A stretch of 23,168 nucleotides of DNA, taken from assembly GCA_036502085.1 (NCBI GenBank), contig DASXZD010000111.1:1-23168 (forward strand), in the 5' to 3' direction. The stretch is from PALSA-505 sp036502085. Its GTDB lineage: Bacteria > Actinomycetota > Actinomycetes > Streptosporangiales > Streptosporangiaceae. Made by a program: the position numbers and the translations under genes. The notes beneath the pieces were generated by a model. The model saw only the letters and a program-made list of their open reading frames with translations, had not been told where the DNA came from and did not search any database. Below are positions 7,798-13,763 of the stretch, piece after piece. Within the stretch, counting starts at the first letter, position 1. Every line of letters starts with the position of its first letter.

Positions 7798-8997
7798 TCA
7801 GGTTACCTGGGCCGCCCGACCCGGATTCCACACGGGCTGGCCGAGATAGCCGCGGGCGACCATCGTGACGAACTGGTAGACCGCGTCCTCGTCCGGCGAC
7901 AGCGGGCCGGGCACCGCGAGCGGCGAGGACAGCCCCCGCTGCACCGACTCGCACGCATGCCAGTCCTGCCGGTTGGTGATGTCCCAGAACTCGATCGCGT
8001 ACGCCGGGTCGAAGCCGGGCTGGCGCAGCGCTTCCGGTGCGAACGACCAGCTGCACTCGATCCGGGTCCGGTCGGCGGCGACGGGCACGAGCCGGTGCAC
8101 CATCACGTAGTCGGGATGCAGGCTGACCAGGACGTTCGGGAAGATGTGGACGTAGATGACGGTGCGCAGCCCGGCCGTGTCCAGCCCGCGCAGCGGCACG
8201 CCGTGGCTGCGCCCGTCCAGCGACATCGTTGCCATCCCGTCGCGCAGGTCCATCCAGCCGCCGACCCAGGTGCCCGGCACCGCGTAGTTCTCCCCGCTCT
8301 TCGGCGGGCTGACCAGGCACAGCTCCGGGTGGATCGTCGGGCAGTGGTAGCACTCGTGATAGTTCTCTGACAAGATCTTCCAGTTCGCGGCGGCGTCGTA
8401 GACGTGCTGCCCGGCCACCGCGAGCCGGCCCATCTCGTACGGCGCGAGCAGCTCGGCCAGCGTGCCCAGCGAGTCGGCCAGCGGCGCGGCGGTGCCGGAC
8501 CCGTCCACGAACACCAGCCCGTTCCACTCGGTGACCGGCAGCTCGGCCAGGCCCCACTGCGAGGCGTCGAAACCAGGCCGGTTCTTGAACCCGGCCGCGG
8601 CCCGCAGCCCGCCGCTCAGCGAATACGTCCACGAGTGATACGGGCAGATGATGACCTTCCGCTGCGAGGTCTCGCCGCACGGCAGCAGCTCGTGACCGCG
8701 ATGCCGGCAGGTGTTGGCGAAGGCCCGCAGCGCGCCGTCCTCGCCGCGGACGAGCAGCACGCTGCCGTCGCCCACGTTCTCGGCCCGCTGGTCGCCCGGC
8801 TCGGGCAGCTCCTCGCTGCGCCCGGCGCAGACCCATCCGCCGCCGAAGAAATGCCGCTGCTCCCACGCGAACACATCCCGGTCCACGTAGGCCGCGCGCG
8901 GCAGCATCCGGCTCTCGCCGAACGGCCGCAGCGACTGCGCCAGCGCGTCGGCGGCAACGGGAGCAGGCGGCACGGAACGCGCAGATTGACTGACCAT
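7798..8997 (-). CDS. Rieske non-heme iron oxygenase, alpha subunit
   Basis: A 399-aa Rieske-type oxygenase of the ring-hydroxylating/betaine-carnitine group. The [2Fe-2S] motif is complete: Cys97-x-His99 (ANTCRHRGHELLPC) and Cys118-x2-His121 (IICPYHSWTY). The mononuclear iron site is in ENYHECYHCPTIHPEL, giving Glu215-x2-His218-x4-His223. A later Asp in IEFWDITNRQDW probably supplies the third ligand. The N-terminal LPRAAYVDRDVFAWEQRHFFGGGWVCAGRSEEL and the NWKILSENYHECYH run are most like glycine-betaine/choline/carnitine oxygenases, but no ferredoxin reductase, beta subunit or transporter is nearby, so the substrate is open. The ATG lies in the middle of a 20-bp palindrome with a -10 box 7 nt upstream, indicating a leaderless, tightly repressible transcript. 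Confidence 0.9.
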   Translation of the reverse strand: MVSQSARSVPPAPVAADALAQSLRPFGESRMLPRAAYVDRDVFAWEQRHFFGGGWVCAGRSEELPEPGDQRAENVGDGSVLLVRGEDGALRAFANTCRHRGHELLPCGETSQRKVIICPYHSWTYSLSGGLRAAAGFKNRPGFDASQWGLAELPVTEWNGLVFVDGSGTAAPLADSLGTLAELLAPYEMGRLAVAGQHVYDAAANWKILSENYHECYHCPTIHPELCLVSPPKSGENYAVPGTWVGGWMDLRDGMATMSLDGRSHGVPLRGLDTAGLRTVIYVHIFPNVLVSLHPDYVMVHRLVPVAADRTRIECSWSFAPEALRQPGFDPAYAIEFWDITNRQDWHACESVQRGLSSPLAVPGPLSPDEDAVYQFVTMVARGYLGQPVWNPGRAAQVT

Positions 8998-9010
8998 ACA
9001 GTCAAGGCTA
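8986..9010 (-). promoter_or_regulatory. Leaderless promoter with palindromic operator for the Rieske gene
   Basis: On the minus strand TAGCCT (9010-9005) is followed by 7 nt and then the ATG at 8997. The 20-bp sequence TTGACTGACCATACAGTCAA (8986-9005) is a perfect 7-bp inverted repeat with a 6-bp centre and covers the predicted transcription start and the start codon. The first three bases of the -10 are also the TAG stop of the upstream serine hydrolase gene. The layout resembles TetR-family operators; no such regulator gene is in the window. Confidence 0.6.
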
Positions 9011-10195
9011 TGGGGGTCTCGGCCCCCTGTCCAGGCGCCTTCGCCCCCGCTCTGCCTCCCGCTCCGCTCCGCGTCCGGCTCGTGGGGCGCAGGCGGTGTG
9101 GACGGATTCGCGGAGGGGGCGGATGACGTTGCGGTTGCGGCCGAAGTGCACGTCGTTGGTGAGCAGGACGGCCCAGTGGCCGCTGACCGGGTCGCAGGCC
9201 AGGCTGGTGCCAGTGAACCCGGTGTGGCTGAGGCTGCTGGCCGGCCACCGGGTGCCGAGGAAGTCGGCGGGGTCGCCGCGCAGCATCCAGCCGAGCCCGC
9301 GCCTGCCGCCTAGCCCTTCGGTCTGGAGTCGGCCGGCCTCCAGGCGCGCGGCGGGGGAGAGGTAGTCGCCGCTTAGCCAGGCCAACTCCAGGTAGCGGAC
9401 GAGATCGTCCACCGGCGCGAACAGGCCGGCGTGCCCGGCCACGCCGCCGAGGAAGCGCGCGTTCTCGTCGTGCACCACGGCGGCCAGGGCGGTCCCGTCG
9501 GGCTGAGGTTCCGTCGCGGCGGCGCCCCCGCTTGCGGCGTTAGGAATAAATCCGGTTTTCGTCATCGCGAGCGGTCCGGTGACGAGCTCGGCGACGGCGG
9601 CGTCGGGCGGCGCGTCGGCGATGGCCGCCACGATGTGGCCAAGCAGCATGAAGCCGAGGTCGGAGTAGGCGACGTGCCGCCCGGGCGGGTGCAGCAGCGC
9701 GGTGGTGAGCAGGGCGCGGCGGGCTTGCGCCGGGTCGCGGCAGGTGCGCCAGAACGGCAGCTCGGCGGGCAGTCCCGAGGTGTGCGCGAGCAGCTGCCTG
9801 ACCGTCACCGACTCGCGCCCGCCGCCGCGGAAGCCGGGCAGGAAGCGGGCGGCCCGGTCGTCGAGCTCGAGCTCGCCGCGGTCGGCCAGCCGGAGCACGG
9901 CCGGCAGGGTCGCGACCACCTTGGTCAGCGACGCGAGGTCGAACAGCGTGCCGCGCTCCATCGCCCGGCGCGGGCCGCCGGTTACCTGGGCGTCGCCGGC
10001 GACGACCACCTCAGCGGGCCGGCCGGGGCCGCCCGCGGCGAAGACCGCGCCAGGAATCTGCCCGGCGCTGACCGCCCGGCGCAGCACCTCGCCGGCCGGC
10101 ATGGTCGGCCCGGCCGCGGGGCTGTCGGCTCGGGACTCACCGCCTGCGCTCTGGTCGGCGGCAACAGCCGGGTGCCCGGCCGCGGGGCCGGTCAT
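9008..10195 (-). CDS. Serine hydrolase of the beta-lactamase/class C family (YbbE-like)
   Basis: A 395-aa penicillin-binding-protein-like serine hydrolase. The active-site motifs are in order: Ser89-x-x-Lys92 (ASLTK), Tyr177-Ser-Asp (VAYSDLGFMLLG) and His324-Thr-Gly (SHTGFTGTSL). RQLLAHTSGLP (about 133-143) is the usual strand before the tyrosine loop. No clear signal peptide is seen, so the enzyme is probably cytosolic, and the C-terminus has a basic tail. Its ATG overlaps the kinase stop codon (ATGA), so both are co-translated. Known peptidoglycan-recycling clusters, such as the Bacillus murQRP-ybbE-nagZ region, place a related hydrolase with sugar-catabolic genes, which suggests a muropeptide or esterase substrate. 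Antibiotic hydrolysis is not implied. Confidence 0.84.
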   Translation of the reverse strand: MTGPAAGHPAVAADQSAGGESRADSPAAGPTMPAGEVLRRAVSAGQIPGAVFAAGGPGRPAEVVVAGDAQVTGGPRRAMERGTLFDLASLTKVVATLPAVLRLADRGELELDDRAARFLPGFRGGGRESVTVRQLLAHTSGLPAELPFWRTCRDPAQARRALLTTALLHPPGRHVAYSDLGFMLLGHIVAAIADAPPDAAVAELVTGPLAMTKTGFIPNAASGGAAATEPQPDGTALAAVVHDENARFLGGVAGHAGLFAPVDDLVRYLELAWLSGDYLSPAARLEAGRLQTEGLGGRRGLGWMLRGDPADFLGTRWPASSLSHTGFTGTSLACDPVSGHWAVLLTNDVHFGRNRNVIRPLRESVHTACAPRAGRGAEREAERGRRRLDRGPRPP

Positions 10196-11112
10196 GGGTC
10201 GTCCGGGCTTGCGGCCAGCAGCGCAGCGCCGACCTGCGGCGAGGCGGCCGGCGGCACCGCTCCGGTGGCCCGGCCGAACTCCGCCCGCAGCGAGGCCAGG
10301 CCGAACACCCCGCCGACGCCGGCCACCGGAAGATCACCGAGCCGCCGCTGCAGCGCGAGCGCGTGCCCGGCCAGGGCCTGGGCGGCGTCGCTCACGATCG
10401 CGCCGGCGACCGGGTCCGGGTCGGGGCCTTCGGCGCAGCGGCCGACCAGCGGGGCGAGGCCGGCCAGGATCGTCCGGTCGGCGGGGGCACGGTGCACGCG
10501 CACCACGAGCTCGTCGAGTGCGGCGCCGGTCGCTTCGGCCAGCGCGTCGCCCAGCACGGTCGGCGGGCCGGCCCCCTCGGCCGCCGCGAGCGCCGCGCGC
10601 ACCGCCCGGCGGCCGATCCAGTAGCCGCCGCCCTCGTCGCCGATCAGGAAGCCATGGCCGCCGATCCGCACCAGGGCGCCGGCTGATCCGCCGACCGCGC
10701 CCGAGCCGGTGCCGGCGATCACGACGATGCCGGGCTCGCCCAGGAACGCGCCGAGCCAGGCCGTCACCGAATCCGACGCGACCCGGACGGGCAGGCCGCC
10801 GCAGGCCGCGCTGACCGCCGCGGCGAACGCGCCGGCCGCCCCGCGCTGCCGGGCGATGCCGGGGATGCCGAGGCCGGCCGCGGCCGGGCCGGCGGCGCGG
10901 ATCAGCGCCGCCATCTGGGCCACGCCGTCGTCGTGCAGCAGGAAGTTGAACGGGCCGGCGGTCAGGCTGCGCTGCGGCGCGCCGTCGATCACGAGGGCGG
11001 CGCGGGTCCCGGTGCCGCCGGCGTCGACGCCGAGCACCGGCCCGATCCGAGCCAGCGCGGCCGCGATGCGGGCCTGCGCGGGCGCCACCGCCCCGTCGCC
11101 TGCCCAGCTCAT
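10192..11112 (-). CDS. BadF/BadG-type N-acetyl-amino-sugar kinase (NagK/MurK-like)
   Basis: A 306-aa kinase of the ASKHA fold, BadF/BadG/BcrA/BcrD family. The phosphate-1 loop is GVDAGGTGTRAAL (28-40). RVASDSVTAWLGAF holds the likely catalytic Asp, VIAGTGSGAVGG is phosphate-2, and GFLIGDEGGGYWIGRRAVRAAL is the signature of GlcNAc/MurNAc kinases rather than of benzoyl-CoA reductase subunits, which carry iron-sulfur cysteines absent here. GVGGVFG near the end is the adenosine motif. It probably phosphorylates GlcNAc or MurNAc released from cell wall. The downstream serine hydrolase overlaps by 4 nt. No ribosome binding site precedes the ATG; a GTG at VLGVDAGG is possible but also lacks one. No murQ or nagA homologue is in the window. 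Confidence 0.84.
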   Translation of the reverse strand: MSWAGDGAVAPAQARIAAALARIGPVLGVDAGGTGTRAALVIDGAPQRSLTAGPFNFLLHDDGVAQMAALIRAAGPAAAGLGIPGIARQRGAAGAFAAAVSAACGGLPVRVASDSVTAWLGAFLGEPGIVVIAGTGSGAVGGSAGALVRIGGHGFLIGDEGGGYWIGRRAVRAALAAAEGAGPPTVLGDALAEATGAALDELVVRVHRAPADRTILAGLAPLVGRCAEGPDPDPVAGAIVSDAAQALAGHALALQRRLGDLPVAGVGGVFGLASLRAEFGRATGAVPPAASPQVGAALLAASPDDP

Positions 11113-11158
11113 GACGGCGAAGGGTTAGGCATGCCCCGACCCTACTAAGTCTTCGCGA

Positions 11159-11281
11159 TCACAGCCGTGACTCGCTGGCCGCCCGCTGCGCCAGCGCCGA
11201 CTCGACGTGCCCGAGCATCCGGTTGAACGCAGTGCCGACCCGGCCAACCTCGGTCCGCGGGCTGGTGTCGGGCTTGGGCGC
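11159..11281 (-). pseudogene. Histidine kinase HAMP-domain remnant
   Basis: The minus strand here encodes PRTEVGRVGTAFNRMLGHVESALAQRAASESRL followed at once by a stop. This is a near-perfect end of a HAMP linker plus the start of the coiled coil of an actinobacterial sensor histidine kinase, which in intact genes runs on into the HisKA and ATPase domains. Neither the upstream sensor and membrane segments nor the downstream kinase core are present. The frame stays open upstream to a GTG inside the hairpin at 11311-11344, which cannot be the genuine start. It is therefore a deletion relic. Confidence 0.65.
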
Positions 11282-11310
11282 TCCGGTCAGGGCGCTCCGG
11301 CAGGAACGGG

Positions 11311-11344
11311 AAGGATCCTGGTCGCCAGAGCGACCAGGATCCTT
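11311..11344 (-). terminator. Perfect 15-bp stem-loop downstream of the ApbE-like gene
   Basis: AAGGATCCTGGTCGC (11311-11325), loop CAGA, then its exact complement (11330-11344). It lies 12 nt after the ApbE-like stop codon and is not followed by a T-tract on either strand, as in many actinobacterial hairpin terminators. Confidence 0.65.
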
Positions 11345-11356
11345 CACCTTGCGGAA

Positions 11357-12517
11357 CTAGGGGCTCGCGGGCCAGCCGGCGATCGTGCGGACGCGGCCGT
11401 CCAGGGTGACCAGGCGGGCGGGCAGCCGCAGCGCCGCCAGCCACTCCGGCGCGTGCCGGCCGCGGATCATCGCCGTCGCGGCGGCCGCGTTGGCGCCCGT
11501 GCAGCTGGCGGCGGCCACCGACACGGTGCGCCAGAATGGCGCCGCGGGCAGCCCGGTGCGCGGATCGCAGATGTACTGCTGCAGATCCGCGCCGCTGCGC
11601 CGGCGGCGGCGGGCGGCCGTGCTGGCGGTGGCCAGGCCGCCGTCGCGGATCGCCACCAGCGCGAACCGGCCGCGCGGCGGTTCCTCCGGGTGCCCGGTGA
11701 CTTCCTGGACCCGGATCCGCCAGCCGCCACGAGGGACTTGCCCGGCCACCGCGATATCCCCGCCGATACCGACCAGCACTCCGCAGCCGAGCGTGCTGGC
11801 CAGGCTGGCCGCGCACCGGTCGGCGGCCCAGGCCCTGGCCGTGGCCCCGAGATCGAGGCGCAGGCCGACTGGCCTGCGCAGCAGCCGGGTCTTCGGGTCC
11901 AGGCGGACCTGATCCCATCGGGGCACCGGACCGAACAGCGCCGCCAGCGACGGCTGCTCCGGCTCGCCGACGGCACCGGCGGCGCCGCCTGCGGCCGGGT
12001 CGGCGGCCGCCTCCAGGGTGGGATCCACGTCACCGCCGGTCAGCCTGGCGGTCCGCAGCGCCACCGCGATCGCGTCGGCGAGCAGCGGGCTGAGCTGGAC
12101 GGGGACGAGGGCCGGGCCTTCACCGGCTGGGCCTGCGCTAGCCGGGTCTCCGACGGCTGGGCGCGTGCTGGCTGGGCCCGTGCTGGCTAGTCCTGTGCTG
12201 TCTAGTCCTGTGCTGGCTGGGCCTGTGCTGGCTAGTTCCGCGCTGGCTAGTCCCGTGCTGGCTAGTCCTGTGCTGGCTAGTCCTGTGCTGGCCGGGTCTG
12301 GGTCCTGCTGCCGGTTCAGCGCGGCCAGCTCGGAGTCGGGCCGCTGCGCGTTGCAGGCCGCATCGGCCGCGGCCAGGCCCGCCGTCAGCATGGCGCGGCC
12401 CTTCTCCAGCCGGGCCGGGTCGGTGACCACCAGCTGAACCGGGGCGCCCAGTGCCGTCCAGCCGCCGGTGGCGGTGCCGCCGGACGGCGCGAACCGGCCT
12501 GCCGCGCCCCGGCTCAT
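11357..12517 (-). CDS. ApbE-like FAD:protein FMN transferase with repeat insertion
   Basis: A 386-aa protein of the ApbE family, which transfers FMN from FAD to a Thr of a target flavoprotein. Family landmarks are present: NAQRPDSELAALNR (56-69), LRLDLGATARAWAADR (219-234, the DLGG.AKG.A.D motif), VGIGGDIAVAG (249-259), DGGLATAST and YICDPRTGLPA (315-325). A pentapeptide array (Ala-Ser-Thr-Gly-Leu/Pro, residues about 73-118) is inserted between the first two landmarks. In SCTGANAAAATA (339-349) the position normally held by the metal-binding Asp appears to be Asn, so activity is uncertain. I use ATG 12517 because it overlaps the upstream TGA (TGATG) and because the open frame beyond it has a non-homologous, Arg-rich composition. 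No membrane segment or lipobox is seen. Confidence 0.82.
   Translation of the reverse strand: MSRGAAGRFAPSGGTATGGWTALGAPVQLVVTDPARLEKGRAMLTAGLAAADAACNAQRPDSELAALNRQQDPDPASTGLASTGLASTGLASAELASTGPASTGLDSTGLASTGPASTRPAVGDPASAGPAGEGPALVPVQLSPLLADAIAVALRTARLTGGDVDPTLEAAADPAAGGAAGAVGEPEQPSLAALFGPVPRWDQVRLDPKTRLLRRPVGLRLDLGATARAWAADRCAASLASTLGCGVLVGIGGDIAVAGQVPRGGWRIRVQEVTGHPEEPPRGRFALVAIRDGGLATASTAARRRRRSGADLQQYICDPRTGLPAAPFWRTVSVAAASCTGANAAAATAMIRGRHAPEWLAALRLPARLVTLDGRVRTIAGWPASP
12166..12300. repeat. 15-bp in-frame minisatellite, nine units
   Basis: Nine contiguous 15-bp units, plus-strand consensus TGCTGGCTAGTCCTG, fill 135 bp inside the ApbE-like gene. Units at 12256-12270 and 12271-12285 are identical and the unit at 12181 is also the same; the others differ at one to a few positions. 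Each encodes one pentapeptide, so unit gain or loss keeps the reading frame. Confidence 0.9.
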
Positions 12518-12843
12518 CACGAGCCGCCGGACGTGGCGTGGCTCGGCCCGGACGCGGCGACCGGCATGCTGGCCGGCGGTGCCAGCGCGGCTAGCGCGTG
12601 AACGCTGCCGCGCGCGCTCGTCGCGGCCGGCCGGGACGGCCAGACCGATCCGGCTCTCGCGGCCGTCGCGATGCTCGCGTGCGCGGCGGTCGGCATCGTG
12701 CCGGCCACCCCCGCGGCGGTTGTCGTGCCGAGCACGCACGCGGTGCCCACGGCGGTGGTCGCCGCGTGCAAGCGGGACCGGCGCCGTGGCCGCTCCGGCA
12801 CGACCGCGGGCAGCTTGGCTGAGCCGTCCGGCCGGTTGTCCAT
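12517..12843 (-). CDS. Small single-pass membrane protein of unknown function
   Basis: A 108-aa protein that I do not recognise. Residues 1-27 are Arg/Pro-rich and probably cytoplasmic. About 28-55 form one Ala/Thr/Gly-rich hydrophobic segment (TTAVGTACVLGTTTAAGVAG) ending in a possible AHA-type signal peptidase site. The remainder is Ala/Ser/Pro-rich and would be outside the cell. Translation is well supported: the ATG has GGAGGA 7 nt upstream, and the TGA overlaps the ATG of the ApbE-like gene, so the two are coupled. An exported partner or flavinylation target of ApbE is conceivable, but no D(g/s)xtS(A)T-type flavinylation motif is visible. A structured leader lies directly upstream. Confidence 0.55.
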   Translation of the reverse strand: MDNRPDGSAKLPAVVPERPRRRSRLHAATTAVGTACVLGTTTAAGVAGTMPTAAHASIATAARAGSVWPSRPAATSARGSVHALAALAPPASMPVAASGPSHATSGGS

Positions 12844-12856
12844 CGTGTGGTCCTCC

Positions 12857-12930
12857 AGGCTGAGGCTGGGTCCCGTTATGCCTGAGAGCTTCCTCCGGGA
12901 GCCTGCGAGATTCCTCGGGGCAACCTCTGA
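12857..12930 (-). ncRNA. Candidate structured leader RNA with tandem imperfect repeats
   Basis: Upstream of the small membrane ORF two 16-nt elements, GAGGAATCTCGCAGGC (12916-12901) and GAGGAAGCTCTCAGGC (12895-12880), repeat at a 21-nt period with 14/16 identity. Each can form a short hairpin with a GAAU or GAAG loop. The second lies inside a 5-bp stem, TCCCG/CGGGA (12896-12900 with 12871-12875), and continues as CTCTCAGGCATAACGGGACC. This resembles the 3' conserved strand of glycine riboswitches (CUCUCAGGCAnAAnGGAC), but the matching 5' half is not recognisable. Class unknown. Confidence 0.35.
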
Positions 12931-12978
12931 GCTAGCTGTGAACGGCGATGCGCCGCGAACGGCGGGCAGGCGGGCGGA

Positions 12979-13560
12979 TCAGGCCAGCGCCGCGGCCAGG
13001 CTGAACCCGGCCAGGGTCATCATCAGCGCGGCCGCGAGCCTGGTCACCAGCCGCACCGGCACCATCCGCAGCAGCCCGCGGCCGCCGATGATCGCGACGG
13101 CGGCCACCGTCGACATGGCCAGGTCGGCGGCGATGCCCACGGCGAACGGCTCGTGATACCTGGCCACCAGATTCGCGATCACGAACTGGGTCAGGTCGCC
13201 AAACTCCGCCAGCAGGATCACCAGGAACGCGGTGGCCGCGGCCGGCCAGAACTTCTCGGTGTTGCGGGTGGGCTCCGCGTGCTCCTCGGTGTGCGACCGG
13301 TGGAGCAGCAGGAACAGGGCACCGGCGAGGAACAGCGCGGAAACGACGATCTCGAGGGTGGTGCGCGGCAGCAGGCCGAGCAGGCTCCCGGCCACGACGG
13401 CCAGCACCACGTGCACGGTGAACGCCGCGACGATCCCGCAGAGCGCGGGAATCGGGGGATACTTCGTGCCGAGCATGAGACTGGCCAGCGCCGTCTTGTC
13501 GGGCAACTCCGCCAGCAGGATGATGGCATACGTGGCCGCGAAGACCACCAGGACCGTCAC
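12979..13560 (-). CDS. GDT1/TMEM165-family manganese exporter
   Basis: A 193-aa integral membrane protein of the UPF0016 (GDT1/MneA) family, which exports Mn2+ or exchanges cations. It has six or so hydrophobic helices in two homologous halves. The ion-binding motifs are ELPDKTALASLMLG in the first helix and EFGDLTQFVIANLVARY in the second half, variants of ExGD[KR][TS] as commonly found in actinobacteria. An acidic/His loop, RSHTEEHAEPTRNTEK, separates the halves. I start at GTG 13560 because GAGAGGAG lies 5 nt upstream and helix 1 then begins at once; a longer frame to 13608 would add 16 Arg-rich residues. A yybP-ykoY manganese riboswitch upstream independently supports the assignment. Confidence 0.9.
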   Translation of the reverse strand: MTVLVVFAATYAIILLAELPDKTALASLMLGTKYPPIPALCGIVAAFTVHVVLAVVAGSLLGLLPRTTLEIVVSALFLAGALFLLLHRSHTEEHAEPTRNTEKFWPAAATAFLVILLAEFGDLTQFVIANLVARYHEPFAVGIAADLAMSTVAAVAIIGGRGLLRMVPVRLVTRLAAALMMTLAGFSLAAALA

Positions 13561-13586
13561 CCGGGCTCCTCTCCGCCGGCCCCGGG
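13560..13586 (-). promoter_or_regulatory. Possible start-sequestering hairpin (riboswitch expression platform)
   Basis: CCCGGG at 13581-13586 can pair with CCCGGG at 13560-13565 in the transcript. This holds the GAGAGGAG ribosome binding site in the loop and covers the first base of the GTG start. It could be the translational off state of the manganese riboswitch. Confidence 0.35.
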
Positions 13587-13621
13587 CGCCTGGCGGTCGC
13601 TCCGGCACGGCAGATCACTGC

Positions 13622-13720
13622 GGCCGAAGGTCTCGCCCAGCACTCTGCGGTGCCCCGGGGGCCGGGCCCTTGCGGGCCGTGATGACGGCGTCCCGACGAT
13701 GGAGCTACTCCCCTTCGCGT
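13622..13720 (-). ncRNA. yybP-ykoY manganese riboswitch
   Basis: The leader of the GDT1-type exporter contains both conserved strands of the yybP-ykoY class. AAGGGGAGTAGC (13715-13704) lies at the 5' side and GGGCGAGACCTT (13638-13627) at the 3' side, with GCCGTCATCACGGC between (around 13690) and a GC-rich hairpin (GGGCCCGGCCCCCGGGGC region). The AAGG/CCTT ends form the closing helix. This class binds Mn2+ and switches on exporters. It sits between the phosphatase stop (13764) and the exporter start (13560), in the sense direction for the exporter. Confidence 0.85.
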
Positions 13721-13726
13721 GCTCCC

Positions 13727-13732
13727 ACTATA
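13727..13732 (-). promoter_or_regulatory. -10 box for the manganese riboswitch transcript
   Basis: TATAGT on the minus strand (13732-13727) would start transcription near 13720, five bases before the first conserved riboswitch strand. No good -35 is visible. Confidence 0.5.
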
Positions 13733-13763
13733 TCGGTTGGGCTCAGGTGCCGGGCGACGCGGA

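Noticed and set aside
9008..10195. Antibiotic-resistance beta-lactamase
   Set aside because: The SxxK/YxD/HTG arrangement is that of the broad class C-like hydrolase family, there is no signal peptide, and it is coupled to a sugar kinase.
12166..12300. CRISPR-like array
   Set aside because: Units are contiguous 15-mers without spacers and lie in frame in a coding gene, so this is a minisatellite.
12857..12930. FMN or TPP riboswitch before the ApbE-like operon
   Set aside because: None of the conserved RFN or THI-box strings is present on either strand.
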